From Thermoproteota archaeon (lineage in GTDB: Archaea > Korarchaeota > Korarchaeia > Korarchaeales > Korarchaeaceae), in NCBI GenBank assembly GCA_015522685.1, contig WALU01000049.1:1-64000 (forward strand): 64,000 bases of DNA, in the 5' to 3' direction. Positions 8,313-17,767 of this stretch are shown here, one piece after another; the first letter of the stretch is position 1; every line of letters begins with the position of its first letter. The translations under genes and the position numbers were made by a program. The notes below the pieces were generated by a model. That model was given only the letters and a program-made list of their open reading frames with translations, ran no database searches and was not told where the DNA came from.

Positions 8313-9314
8313 ATGGTTGGTCTAGCTGAATTTTTTGAGAGAAAGCCTGATGTAGAGGTTGTTGTCTTTGCTGGTAAAGGGGGCTTAGGGAAGACTACAA
8401 GTAGTGCTGCTTTAAGCTACTACAAAGCTGTAAATGAGGGGAAGAAGGTACTATGCTTCAGCACAGATCCTCAAGCATCACTTAGTGATATCTTTGAGAG
8501 GGATCTATTTGGTAAGGGGATTATAGAAGTAGCTCCTAACCTACATGTTGTAGAGATAGATGCCGATAAGAATATAGCGAGCTATCAACAAGAAATTAAG
8601 CAGAAAATCTTGGATATGTATGAATTGGATGAGCTACCAAAGGAAATAGAGGAATATATAGATAGCACATCTGCTGAGCCTGCTATGTACGAATCAGCGA
8701 CTTATGATGCCATGGCAGATTTAGTGTCCTCTAAAGAGTATGATCTCTACGTTTTTGATATGCCTCCCTTCGGTCATGGCGTGAGAATGGTAGCAATGGC
8801 GGAGATATTGAGTGCCTGGGTTGATAAGATAACGGAAGCGAGAAAAGAGGCTGCAGAATATGAAGCTGTTGCATCAACCCTTAGAGGCGGTGTGGAAACC
8901 GAAGATATGATTCTTAAGGAGTTGGGGGAGATAAGGAGAAAGATGGATACTTTCACAGGGCTTATGACTAATTCAGAGAAGACAGCATTCTTTATGGTGA
9001 TGGTTCCGGAGAAGATGGCCATTCTTGATACGGAGAGGGCTTTAGCCATGTTTAAGGAGCTTAATATAGGGATGTCAGGAGTAGTGGTAAATCAAACATA
9101 TCCAAGGGATCTTTTAAACAAGCCAGATCTTCCTGACTTTCTAAAAAAGAAGATAGAAGGCCAAGAAGATCATTTAATTGAAATAAGGGAAAAATTTGGA
9201 GATCTTGTATCTGCCCTTATTCCTATGTATGATAGGGAGCCTAAAGGCCTTGACATGATATCTCATGTGGCAGAAGATCTAATGCACTCGAGGAGGGATC
9301 TCTTATGGTGGTGA
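8313..9314 (+). CDS. ArsA/Get3-like ATPase 1
   Basis: Deviant-Walker P-loop ATPase of the ArsA/Get3 branch, 333 aa with one nucleotide-binding domain. The P-loop GKGGLGKTT (21-29) has the signature lysine Lys22. Switch I is STDPQASLSD (50-59). Switch II is DMPPFGHGVRM (149-159), close to the canonical DTAPTGHTLR form. An adenine-binding VVVNQ stretch lies near the C-terminus. No Get3-type zinc CxxC and no arsenite-binding cysteine triad are present, so arsenite or tail-anchor function is not supported. It overlaps the second ATPase gene by 10 bases. Members of this family work as dimers, so these two proteins probably form a heterodimer. Confidence 0.92.
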   Translation: MVGLAEFFERKPDVEVVVFAGKGGLGKTTSSAALSYYKAVNEGKKVLCFSTDPQASLSDIFERDLFGKGIIEVAPNLHVVEIDADKNIASYQQEIKQKILDMYELDELPKEIEEYIDSTSAEPAMYESATYDAMADLVSSKEYDLYVFDMPPFGHGVRMVAMAEILSAWVDKITEARKEAAEYEAVASTLRGGVETEDMILKELGEIRRKMDTFTGLMTNSEKTAFFMVMVPEKMAILDTERALAMFKELNIGMSGVVVNQTYPRDLLNKPDLPDFLKKKIEGQEDHLIEIREKFGDLVSALIPMYDREPKGLDMISHVAEDLMHSRRDLLWW

Positions 9315-10351
9315 AGTTGGAGGAAAAGCTTATGTTACCGGATTTTCTATCCCAAAAACCTAAGCTAAAGTTCCTATTTACTGGAGGAAAAGGGGGCGTT
9401 GGTAAGACTATCTCGGCAGCAGGCCTTGCTTACAAGTTCTCAGAAGAGGGCAGGAGGACTCTTCTAGTTTCCCTTAACCCTGTTCATTCTCTCTCTAGCT
9501 TGTTTGGTCAGGATATCGCCGGTGGTAAGATAAAGCCCGTTGAAGGTGCGTCTAATCTATACGCTTTGGAGGTGGAGATAGAGGATATTGTTGAGAGATA
9601 CAAGACCAATATATCTAAGAGACTCTCTGAGTTCCTAAAGTGGGCAGATATACCAATGAATCCAAAGCCTTTCATAGATATAGCCACAACTAATCCCGCA
9701 TTTCAGGAATCAGCTATGTTCGATAAGATGGTAGATGTTATACTCGAGCAAGGCCAAGAATACAATGTCGTGGTATTTGATACTGCTGCCATTGCTAATG
9801 CAGCAAGATTAATAGGACTGAGCAAAATTTACGGGCTATGGCTAGAGAGGATGATAGAGAGTAGGAAAGAAGCTCTATCTCTTAGAGTAAAACTCTCTTT
9901 TAGAAAGGAAAAGGTGATAGAAGAGATAAAGAAGGATCCTATGATGGCAGATCTTCTTTCTATGCAGGAGAGGTTTACTAAGGTGAAAAATATACTGTTA
10001 AATGAGGAGTTAACATCTTTCTTCTTCGTCACCTTACCTCTATCATTACCAATAGCTGTTGTCAAGAGATTCATCAAGATGGTTAGAGGCTTTGATATAC
10101 CTGTAGGAGGAGTTATAGTGAATCAAATCATTCCTAAGTCAATAGCTTTGTCCACAACAAATGAGTATATAAAGAACAAATATAATGAGCAATTGGGCTA
10201 TATGAGGGAGATAGGTAGAGATCTAGGACCTTTAGTTCGATCTTACATTCCAGTATATCCAAGCGAGGTAGTGGGTGTTAACATGATCTCTAAAGTTTCA
10301 AAAGATATGTTCTCCTGGATCCCCGACTTTCTTGATGAGCTAGATCTCTGA
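9305..10351 (+). CDS. ArsA/Get3-like ATPase 2
   Basis: Second deviant-Walker ATPase, 348 aa. The P-loop GGKGGVGKTIS (27-37) has signature Lys29. Switch I is SLNPVHSLSS, where the usual aspartate of STDP is replaced by asparagine. The switch II region reads DTAAIANAARL, so the GHTLR part is lost. The C-terminal VIVNQII motif is present. These changes suggest a subunit that binds ATP but hydrolyses poorly, paired with the more canonical first ATPase. A T-rich stretch follows the stop. The gene order cstA, small protein B, ATPase 1, ATPase 2 points to a shared function. Confidence 0.92.
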   Translation: MVVKLEEKLMLPDFLSQKPKLKFLFTGGKGGVGKTISAAGLAYKFSEEGRRTLLVSLNPVHSLSSLFGQDIAGGKIKPVEGASNLYALEVEIEDIVERYKTNISKRLSEFLKWADIPMNPKPFIDIATTNPAFQESAMFDKMVDVILEQGQEYNVVVFDTAAIANAARLIGLSKIYGLWLERMIESRKEALSLRVKLSFRKEKVIEEIKKDPMMADLLSMQERFTKVKNILLNEELTSFFFVTLPLSLPIAVVKRFIKMVRGFDIPVGGVIVNQIIPKSIALSTTNEYIKNKYNEQLGYMREIGRDLGPLVRSYIPVYPSEVVGVNMISKVSKDMFSWIPDFLDELDL

Positions 10352-10364
10352 ATGCATAGTTTGA

Positions 10365-10400
10365 TCTTCTTTAATTTTTATTTTGTTAATAATAAATTTT
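10365..10400 (+). terminator. T-rich termination region after ATPase 2
   Basis: CTTCTTTAATTTTTATTTTG follows the ATPase 2 stop by about 16 bases. Oligo-T tracts without hairpins terminate archaeal transcription. The same AT-rich stretch may carry the promoter for the nicotinamidase gene. Confidence 0.4.
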
Positions 10401-10418
10401 GCCTTAGAGGTGAGTCCT

Positions 10419-10997
10419 TTGGGAATAGCAGTCACCAGAAGCTCAGCACTCATTATAGTCGATGTCCAAAGAGATTTCATGCCAGGAGGCGTCCTCCCGG
10501 TTCCAAGTGGATATACCATCATAAAGCCTATTAATACCCTTGTGGTTTCCTTTAAGGATAAGGGATTGCCGATAATACTTACAAGAGATTGGCACCCAAC
10601 CAATCATATATCTTTCGAGAGTAGAGGAGGACCTTGGCCACCTCATTGTATCAAAAACACCAAGGGAGCTCAGTTTCATCCCGATTTAGAGGTTCCCAAG
10701 GAAGCTATAATAGTATCGAAGGCCACAGAGGAAGATATGGAGGCATATTCCGGTTTTCAGGGAACTAGCTTAGATGCAATTCTTAGGGAGAAGAAGATAA
10801 AAAGGCTCTTTGTAGGAGGGGTTGCAATAGAATATTGCATTAAAGCTACAGTTTTAGACGCTCTCAAGCTAGGATATGAAGTTATAGTTGTGAAGGAAGC
10901 TATAAAGGGTATAGACAAGGGAGAAGAGAGAAAAGCAGAGGAAGAGATGCTAGACAGGGGAGCTATATTTGTAAGTCTAGGGGAAATCAAGCTATAG
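10419..10997 (+). CDS. pncA: Nicotinamidase (isochorismatase family)
   Basis: Hydrolyses nicotinamide to nicotinate for NAD salvage. From the chosen TTG start the protein has 192 aa. The catalytic triad is Asp15 (IIVDVQRDF), Lys101 and Cys140 (VAIEYC). The metal site is Asp57, His59, His63 and His76 (RDWHP, WPPHC), which is diagnostic for nicotinamidases within the family. TTG at 10419 is preferred over an in-frame upstream TTG because AGAGGTGA sits at the correct distance before it. It is convergent with carB, with 17 bases between stops. Confidence 0.9.
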   Translation: MGIAVTRSSALIIVDVQRDFMPGGVLPVPSGYTIIKPINTLVVSFKDKGLPIILTRDWHPTNHISFESRGGPWPPHCIKNTKGAQFHPDLEVPKEAIIVSKATEEDMEAYSGFQGTSLDAILREKKIKRLFVGGVAIEYCIKATVLDALKLGYEVIVVKEAIKGIDKGEERKAEEEMLDRGAIFVSLGEIKL

Positions 10998-11014
10998 TAG
11001 GGAGCATCCAAAAA

Positions 11015-14000
11015 TCAGAGCATCTCTCTCAGCAATCCGGGGGAGCGGTAGCCTTTAGAATAGGATGCAAGAGGCTGTATATCGATAGAATCTAGGTCTA
11101 CGGAAGCCATGGACTTACTGAGTTCTAAAGATAGAGTTGCATCTAATATTAGGGGCAAATTTAGATCTGCTGCTATTCTCCTTACTTTATAGTCCATATT
11201 AGGCGCGTAACCAGTAGCTATGACCATATCCGCCTTATCATCCCTAATCAACCTGTATGCTTTATCTTGACCCAGTTCAGAAACTTTCCATACCCTCAGA
11301 CCCATTGAACCGAATATTTCTGCTGCTTCATCTAGTTTAGCTGTATCCTCGCTAGATCCCTTATTACCCACCACAACACCCTTGCGTGGAATTTCATTAG
11401 GCGATATAGAAAGCCATGATTTAAGGAGAGCAGCTTCATATTTTTTATCAAGGCTTGCTGCCTCTCCTGTAGACCTCATCTCTACTCCTAAGTATGGATA
11501 ACATCCTCTAATTTGAGACCAAGAAAACTGGGGAGATTTTATGGAAAAGTGAGACATAAAAGGCTCATAAAATCCATTTATACCTAGAGATCCTTCAAAA
11601 ATGGCTTTTGCTGATGCTTTTGCTAAATTAACGCCTGAAGACTTGCTAGAGAAGGGCATAGATCTTGATGCTCTGAGATTTAGTTCTAGTACATATGTCT
11701 TTTCTCTATCAAGAATAAATTGCAGGTTAAAGGGACCCTTTATCCTTAGAGCCCTAACTAGCTCTAAGGCGATGGATTTCATTCTTTCTGTTGGAATGCC
11801 ATTGGCTGGAAGAACCATTGTAGAATCTCCTGAGTGGATACCAGCTGGTTCTATATGTTTTATCACGATACCTATCGCGCTTTCTCCATCTCCAACTCCA
11901 TCTATTTCAGCCTCTTTTCCTCTGATAAACTTCGAGATTACCACACTTCTTCCAGTTGATAGAGAACGCATTAAGGCACTTCTCAAGGAAGAATCGTTGG
12001 AGACTATGAACATAGATGTGCCGCTGAGCACATGAGAGGGCCTCACCATTAAGGGATATCCTATCTTCTCAGCGAAATCAAGAGCCTCTTTCATGCTTTT
12101 AACTTCTGCCCAAGGAGGCTGATCTATTCCTAGCTCATCTAAAAGTTTAGAGAAGTCTTCTCTGTTCTCAGCGATTTCTACGCTTTTGCCATTCGTTCCA
12201 AGCAATCTTACTCCTTCTTTCTCCAAGGGATCTGCCAAATCATTAGCTACTTGTCCACCTAGAAATGCCACGGCTCCCATAGGTCTCTCAAACTTATATA
12301 TATCAAGAAGCCTCTCTAACGTCAATTCCTCAAAATAGAGTCTATCAACCATATCCCAGTCAGTAGAGACAGTCTCTGGGTTATAATTTACTATGGCTAC
12401 AGAATCAACGTAATCTTTGGCTGATTTAGCGAATTCTACTACACCCCAATCAAATTCTACTGAGACTCCTATTCTAAATACACCGGCTCCTATTATAATG
12501 ACCTTAGCATTGGGTCTAATATCATTCTTCCGCCCGCCATATGTAGCATACAGGTAATTCGTTATCGAGGGCCATTCAGCAGCAAGGGTATCTATCTGCT
12601 TGAAAGAGGGCCTAATTCCAGAGGATATCCTGATTTTCCTGATCTGATTCTCTTCTAATCCTAGCTTCTTTGCTATCTGATAATCAGAGAAGCCGTATCT
12701 CTTTGCAATGTAGATGGAGGGAGGATCCAGCTTAAGATTGCGCCACGTTTTCACAGCCTTCTTTAGTTCTCTTATAAACCAGATATCTATCCCAGAAATC
12801 TTAGCTACCTTCTCCTCATCAATACCATAGGAAAGGGCTATTGATGCCCAAGCAGGCCAGTAAGGTTTTTTCTCCTTTAAAGATTTCAATGCTTCATTTA
12901 TATTCCCTTCCATGGGAAGGCCATCAAAAAGACCCAGCATCCTCATACTTTTCTGCACAGCTTCGGCGAAGTTTCTTCCTATAGCCATAACTTCTCCTAT
13001 ACTCTTCATTTCACTGCCTATTCCCCTTTCTCCCTTTTCGAACTTCTCCAAGTCCCATCTCGGTACCTTAACAACTATATAATCCAAACTAGGCTCGAAG
13101 CAGGAGCAGGTAACTCCAGTAACCCTATTTAATATTTCATCGAGTCTATACCCTAGAGCCAGCTTAGCTGCTACATAGGCTAGAGGATATCCTGTGGCCT
13201 TACTCGCTAAGGCCGAGGATCTAGACATCCTAGGATTCATCTCTATTGCATAATAGTTTAGCCTGTTAAGAGCGAATTGAACATTTCCCTCCCCAATAAG
13301 CCCTACGGCCTCAGCTACCCTGAGAGAGGAACTCCTAAGGAGCTGATATTCCTGATTAGTTAAAGTTTGACATGGAGCAACTACTACAGATTCTCCTGTA
13401 TGTATTCCCATGGGATCAGCGTTTTCTAGGCAGGCAGGAGCTACTGTGTTGCCATATGAGTCTCTTATCACCTCGAATTCTATCTCCTTCCATCCACCTA
13501 GGTATTTCTCCACTAAAGCCTTGCTTATAGAGCTAGATCTCAGCGCCCTCTGTATTAGAGAGTTCATCTCCTCCCTATTCCATGCTATGAACGAGCCTCT
13601 GCCTCCTAAGTTATATGATACTCTAACGATTACAGGATAGCCTATATCTTCAGCAGCCTTTACCGCACATTCAAGAGAGGATACATGATAACTCAGAGGC
13701 ATTGGTATTCCATAGCTTTGAAGGGCCTCTTTGAATTTCTCCCTATTAAGTGCTCTATCTATTGCCTCTGGTTGAGTTCCAAGTACCTTTACTCCATATA
13801 TATCTAGTATCCCTGACTTCCATAGACTTATTCCAGCATTTAAAGCAGTCTGTCCTCCAAATCCAAGCAATATTCCATCAGGCCTCTCAGTATCTATTAT
13901 TTTAGCGAGAAATTCCCTTCTTATGGGATGTAGATATACCTTATCAGCTAGATCACCTGTTTGTATCGTGGCTACATTGGGATTCACCAAGATCACTTCT

Positions 14001-14116
14001 ATGCCTTCCTCCTTCAGAGCCTTTATAGCTTGGCTCCCGCTATAGTCGAACTCCGCTGCTTCAGCTATCTTTATTGCCCCAGAGCCTAAGAGGAGAACTT
14101 TTCTTACAGATTCCAT
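11015..14116 (-). CDS. carB: Carbamoyl-phosphate synthase large subunit
   Basis: Makes carbamoyl phosphate from bicarbonate, ATP and glutamine-derived ammonia, feeding arginine and pyrimidine synthesis. The protein has 1033 aa and two homologous ATP-grasp halves. The first begins GSGAIKIAEAAEFDYSGSQ, the second IIIGAGVFRIGVSVEFDWG. The first half retains the ATP-grasp and EMNPRMSRSSALASKATGYP motifs. The second half has LELNLRASRSMPFSSK. A C-terminal MGS-like regulatory domain is present, but total length is about 40 aa below the E. coli enzyme. The start overlaps the end of carA by 13 bases. Confidence 0.97.
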   Translation of the reverse strand: MESVRKVLLLGSGAIKIAEAAEFDYSGSQAIKALKEEGIEVILVNPNVATIQTGDLADKVYLHPIRREFLAKIIDTERPDGILLGFGGQTALNAGISLWKSGILDIYGVKVLGTQPEAIDRALNREKFKEALQSYGIPMPLSYHVSSLECAVKAAEDIGYPVIVRVSYNLGGRGSFIAWNREEMNSLIQRALRSSSISKALVEKYLGGWKEIEFEVIRDSYGNTVAPACLENADPMGIHTGESVVVAPCQTLTNQEYQLLRSSSLRVAEAVGLIGEGNVQFALNRLNYYAIEMNPRMSRSSALASKATGYPLAYVAAKLALGYRLDEILNRVTGVTCSCFEPSLDYIVVKVPRWDLEKFEKGERGIGSEMKSIGEVMAIGRNFAEAVQKSMRMLGLFDGLPMEGNINEALKSLKEKKPYWPAWASIALSYGIDEEKVAKISGIDIWFIRELKKAVKTWRNLKLDPPSIYIAKRYGFSDYQIAKKLGLEENQIRKIRISSGIRPSFKQIDTLAAEWPSITNYLYATYGGRKNDIRPNAKVIIIGAGVFRIGVSVEFDWGVVEFAKSAKDYVDSVAIVNYNPETVSTDWDMVDRLYFEELTLERLLDIYKFERPMGAVAFLGGQVANDLADPLEKEGVRLLGTNGKSVEIAENREDFSKLLDELGIDQPPWAEVKSMKEALDFAEKIGYPLMVRPSHVLSGTSMFIVSNDSSLRSALMRSLSTGRSVVISKFIRGKEAEIDGVGDGESAIGIVIKHIEPAGIHSGDSTMVLPANGIPTERMKSIALELVRALRIKGPFNLQFILDREKTYVLELNLRASRSMPFSSKSSGVNLAKASAKAIFEGSLGINGFYEPFMSHFSIKSPQFSWSQIRGCYPYLGVEMRSTGEAASLDKKYEAALLKSWLSISPNEIPRKGVVVGNKGSSEDTAKLDEAAEIFGSMGLRVWKVSELGQDKAYRLIRDDKADMVIATGYAPNMDYKVRRIAADLNLPLILDATLSLELSKSMASVDLDSIDIQPLASYSKGYRSPGLLREML

Positions 14117-15177
14117 TTTCCATCCCTTATAGCATCAATAAATAAATCAAAGATCCATGATGTATCCATAGGGCCAGGAGAGGATTCGGGGTGAAATTGC
14201 GTGGTGGCTATCGGCAGATATTTATGATAAGCCCCCTCAAGTGTTCCATCGTCTGGGTTTACAAACCATTCAACAAGATCGGCTTCCTTTAAACTCTCCC
14301 TTCCAACGGCGAATCCATGATTCTGGCTAGTTATATAGCATCTACCTGTTCTTAGATCCTTGACGGGTTTATTCTGGCCTCTATGACCATATTTCATCTT
14401 GAAGGTTTCAGCTCCTAAGCCAAGAGCGATAATCTGGTGACCTAAACATATTCCTAAAGTTACGATACCTTCGGTAGCCATATCTACTGCAATCTTTCCT
14501 TGCGATCTTAAAAACTCTGGATTACCGGGGCCATTTCCAAGCAGGAGAGCATCCGGTTCTAAAGACCATATCTCTTCCAGAGAAGAGTAGCAGGGAACTC
14601 TGACAACACCAAGCCCTCTTTTTAATAATTCTCTCACTATTCCCAGCTTTAATCCACAGTCAAGTACTACTACTAAAGGCTTGGAGTGACTCTCCCATAT
14701 AGGACGAGAGGGAGACACTTCCTTAACATAATCAACTTCATCATAAGATGGAGCATCTACTAACTTCCTCCACAGACTTTCTAGATCAGGATTTCTTTCC
14801 CACACTCCTAAGGCTCCTTTCATTACCCCAACATTCCTAAGCTCCTTTGTTAAGGCTCTAGTATCTACCCATTGGACTATTGGAACATTATATTCATCGA
14901 GCCATTCTTGCAGAGATAGATCTGAGTCCCAATGAGATATATCTGTAAGCTCATGTATCACCAAGCCAGTTACCTGAACCTTATCAGACTCCAAGAGGGA
15001 TGTGTTCACCCCATAGTTTCCGATAAGTGGGTTTGTCATGACCAATATCTGACCCTTATAGCTAGGATCACTAAGAGATTCAGGATAACCAACCATCCCT
15101 GTGGTGAAGACTACCTCACCAAATACAAGGCAGGGTCTACCAGTACTACATCCAAGGTACATTGAACCGTTCTCCAA
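14104..15177 (-). CDS. carA: Carbamoyl-phosphate synthase small subunit (glutaminase)
   Basis: Glutamine amidotransferase subunit of 357 aa. The N-terminal CarA domain is recognised by GEVVFTTGMVGYPESLSDPS, which lies at the usual distance from the start. The class I glutaminase domain follows, with nucleophile Cys244 (GICLGHQ) and the His329/Glu331 pair (TQFHPE). The start is taken as TTG 15177; the reading frame is open 57 bases further upstream without ATG, GTG or TTG, so a few residues may be missing. It forms a two-gene operon with carB and lies next to the LysW-linked arginine genes, which consume its product further down the pathway. Confidence 0.95.
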   Translation of the reverse strand: MENGSMYLGCSTGRPCLVFGEVVFTTGMVGYPESLSDPSYKGQILVMTNPLIGNYGVNTSLLESDKVQVTGLVIHELTDISHWDSDLSLQEWLDEYNVPIVQWVDTRALTKELRNVGVMKGALGVWERNPDLESLWRKLVDAPSYDEVDYVKEVSPSRPIWESHSKPLVVVLDCGLKLGIVRELLKRGLGVVRVPCYSSLEEIWSLEPDALLLGNGPGNPEFLRSQGKIAVDMATEGIVTLGICLGHQIIALGLGAETFKMKYGHRGQNKPVKDLRTGRCYITSQNHGFAVGRESLKEADLVEWFVNPDDGTLEGAYHKYLPIATTQFHPESSPGPMDTSWIFDLFIDAIRDGKWNL

Positions 15178-15602
15178 GATTAAGGTAGAAGGTTTACATT
15201 CATATGGGCCGAAGGAAATACATGCGTACCCTCGTTAGCTGGTAATTCTCATTTAAAAAATTAACTAATTTTCTACGTACACCTAATTCATCAAGGAGTA
15301 GAGATCATCATTTGCATTCAAGCTGCTGGCTACTTCAGATGTTGCAATGGCTTTTCCTCACCGAACTCTCGGTATCTGTAATCTGTAGAATGAATTCCCT
15401 ATGATTATGACCGTCTTTCAATGCTTCTCTTCCTTCCTTTTCATTCGACTTAGATGATAACCTCTCTTAACGAAGAGTTTCCCTGACGAGGTGAGGCTAG
15501 AGAGCCTTATGATATAGAAGATTGAGATGCAAACTATTTTTTTAGCAAAACTCTTTCATTCTTCAATTATTAGATAAAATTAAACCTACCATCACAATTT
15601 AT
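15178..15602. other. Intergenic region upstream of carA
   Basis: A 425-base stretch between the 3' end of lysK and the start of carA, both on the minus strand. It must contain the carAB promoter. AT-rich TTTAAAAAATTAACTAATTTT near 15255-15275 is the best candidate core region. No open frame with a recognisable product, tRNA or repeat was seen. The left part is pyrimidine-rich and otherwise featureless. Confidence 0.45.
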
Positions 15603-16640
15603 TTACTGAATTGCTCTACAGCGACCTAGTTGAGATAACTGTTCTATGGCTCCCTTGTAAACCTTCACCGCCAGTTCAAGTTCATTTATGCTTATAATCT
15701 CCTCATTCGTGTGAGCTAACCTACTGTCACCAGGGCCATAGGCAGCTATACTTCTCACAGCTTTGTAGAGCCTGTTCATATCGCTAGAGCCATACTTCTT
15801 CAGAAGCTTAGGTCTTCTCTCTAGCTTCAGGATGGATCTTATAAGAGATCTAGGAACCGGATCGCTGGGCCTCACAGTTGTGGGAGGAATCATCCACTTT
15901 ACTTCGACGAGGCATCTATCTAAGAGCCTAGATCTTATCTCTTCTACAACATCGGCTGGATCTATGCTTGGAGACACCCTGAGGTCTATTGTGGCTGATG
16001 CATGTCTTGGCAGCACATTAAATGCTTCCCCCCCTTTTATGATAGTAACAGCCGCACTAGGTTCCTCATATTTCGTACCAGGAGCGATTTCCTTTACCTT
16101 TAGGATAGAGTCTATAAGCTTATCCACTGCGGATACTCCAGGGGATGATGAGTGACCTCCCCCAGCTTGACATCTAATTTCAAGATGAGCTCCTCCCCTA
16201 TAAGCTATTATAACCCCTATCGTGTTAGAGGGTTCTCCTATTATTATATAGGGAGGAAGTTTCCCTTTGAGGAGATGCCTAGCTCCCCTGCTATCTCCTT
16301 CCTCACCTACTAGGGCTGCGACAGTGACAGGATCCTTTGATAGAGAGGCTGCCACAAGCATTGCGGATAGAGGTCCTTTAGCGTCTACGGCTCCCCTGCC
16401 AGTTATCATCCCGCCACTTCGCTTAACCGGGAGCTCGCCAGGGACTGTATCGTAGTGGCCTACTAACCAGATGTTACTCTCATCTCCCTTGCTAGCCAGC
16501 ACATTACCAGCGTCATCTACCTTCACTTTCAATCCCAGCTCCTCAGCAATATCTACCAAAATACCCTGGGCATTTTCCTCATGACCTGTAGGACTATAAG
16601 CTTTTAGAAGGCTAAATAATACCTTATCTACCTTACTCAT
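15603..16640 (-). CDS. lysK: [LysW]-lysine / [LysW]-ornithine hydrolase
   Basis: M20-family zinc carboxypeptidase that releases lysine or ornithine from the LysW C-terminus. The protein has 345 aa. Metal-binding stretches are visible: GHYDTVPGELP, GRGAVDAKGPLSAML and GEEGDSRGARH. The central lid domain starts after IIGEPSN. It is the last gene of the lysW-X-J-K unit and overlaps lysJ by 8 bases. In archaea with this pathway a single LysK serves both lysine and arginine branches. No separate ArgE-type enzyme lies in the window. Confidence 0.93.
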   Translation of the reverse strand: MSKVDKVLFSLLKAYSPTGHEENAQGILVDIAEELGLKVKVDDAGNVLASKGDESNIWLVGHYDTVPGELPVKRSGGMITGRGAVDAKGPLSAMLVAASLSKDPVTVAALVGEEGDSRGARHLLKGKLPPYIIIGEPSNTIGVIIAYRGGAHLEIRCQAGGGHSSSPGVSAVDKLIDSILKVKEIAPGTKYEEPSAAVTIIKGGEAFNVLPRHASATIDLRVSPSIDPADVVEEIRSRLLDRCLVEVKWMIPPTTVRPSDPVPRSLIRSILKLERRPKLLKKYGSSDMNRLYKAVRSIAAYGPGDSRLAHTNEEIISINELELAVKVYKGAIEQLSQLGRCRAIQ

Positions 16641-17766
16641 TTCTTAAAACACCCTCAGTCTCTTCCAACAGAGTATTTATGTCTTCATCCGTTATCATGT
16701 ATGGAGGAAGAAATCTGAGTACCGTCCCCCCCGCCCTTAATGCCAAAATGCCTCTATTCTGAAGATCCTTCAGTATAGGGCCCACATCTATCCTGAGCTC
16801 GACTCCTATCATTAAGCCTTCTCCTCTAATTTCCCTTACTAGCTTCGATTTAACATCTTTAAGTCCTTTTATCAGTTTTTCGCCTTGTCTAGCCGCTCTT
16901 GATGGAATATCTTTCTCTAGGAATGTTTTTATACCTCCATAAAGCGCGGCGCAGGCTAGGGGGTTTCCTCCATGGGTTGATCCATGCTCTGCCCCCTTAA
17001 GGCCTTCAATCACCCAATTCCTTGCTGCCACAAAGCTAACTGGAAAGCCTCCACCTATGCTTTTTCCAGCAGTCATTATATCGGGCTCGACACCTCTAGA
17101 TTGGTGGGCCCAAGCAATTCCTGTCCTACCGAAACCGCTTTGAACCTCATCCAGTATAAGCGCGGCTCCATGCTCATCACATGCCTTCCTAATCTCCCTC
17201 AGGAATTCTGAGGTTGAAGGCCTGATGCCCCCCTCTCCTTGAACAGGTTCTGCTACTACAGCTGCTGTCTTCTCATCTATTAGATCAGCAGATCTTAGAT
17301 CGTTGAATCTACCAAACTTTACATCCAGCAGAGGATATCCCTCTCTATATCTTGGATTCCAAGTGATGGATAAGGAGCCTAAGGTTCTCCCATGAAAGCT
17401 TCTCATGAATGCCACTACATTTCTTCTTCCAGTTGCCTTGAAAGAAAGCTTTAATGCAAGTTCGACGGCTTCTGTCCCGCTGTTCTGGAAGTAAACTTCA
17501 GTTAAATTGTATGGAAGTATTTTATTCAGGTAGGAGAGACATCTCTCCATGGGATCGCTGGAGAAGCTAGGAGTAGCTACCATTATATGATTGAGTTGTT
17601 CCTTCAAAGCCTGAACAATTTCCGGCGGTCTGTGCCCCAAGAAGGCAACTCCATGTCCTGTGTGAGCATCTAAATATTGCCTACCTTGGGAATCCCATAC
17701 GTATTGCCTTTCCCCTCTAACCAGCTTCAGACCCCTATTTCCATAGAAAGAGATGAGAGATACCAT
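16633..17766 (-). CDS. lysJ: [LysW]-aminoadipate/glutamate semialdehyde aminotransferase
   Basis: Class III PLP aminotransferase that turns the LysW-bound semialdehyde into LysW-lysine or LysW-ornithine. The protein has 377 aa from ATG 17766. PLP-lysine is Lys235 (MTAGKSIGGG). LILDEVQSGFGRTG (203-216) is the cofactor aspartate motif, and QNSGTEAVE binds phosphate. ATG 17766 is chosen over ATG 17781 because GGTGGG precedes it at 5 bases and the lysX stop is immediately upstream. Similar in layout to ArgD, but the LysW context assigns it to this pathway. Confidence 0.93.
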   Translation of the reverse strand: MVSLISFYGNRGLKLVRGERQYVWDSQGRQYLDAHTGHGVAFLGHRPPEIVQALKEQLNHIMVATPSFSSDPMERCLSYLNKILPYNLTEVYFQNSGTEAVELALKLSFKATGRRNVVAFMRSFHGRTLGSLSITWNPRYREGYPLLDVKFGRFNDLRSADLIDEKTAAVVAEPVQGEGGIRPSTSEFLREIRKACDEHGAALILDEVQSGFGRTGIAWAHQSRGVEPDIMTAGKSIGGGFPVSFVAARNWVIEGLKGAEHGSTHGGNPLACAALYGGIKTFLEKDIPSRAARQGEKLIKGLKDVKSKLVREIRGEGLMIGVELRIDVGPILKDLQNRGILALRAGGTVLRFLPPYMITDEDINTLLEETEGVLRNE

Positions 17767-17767
17767 G

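Noticed and set aside
12000..13700. Long antisense frames inside carB and other large genes
   Set aside because: Shadow frames created by codon bias on the opposite strand; the sense genes are certain.
15455..15535. Possible C/D box guide RNA (GATGATA, CTGA boxes)
   Set aside because: The spacing between the C-like and D-like boxes is too long for an archaeal sRNA, and the terminal stem is missing.
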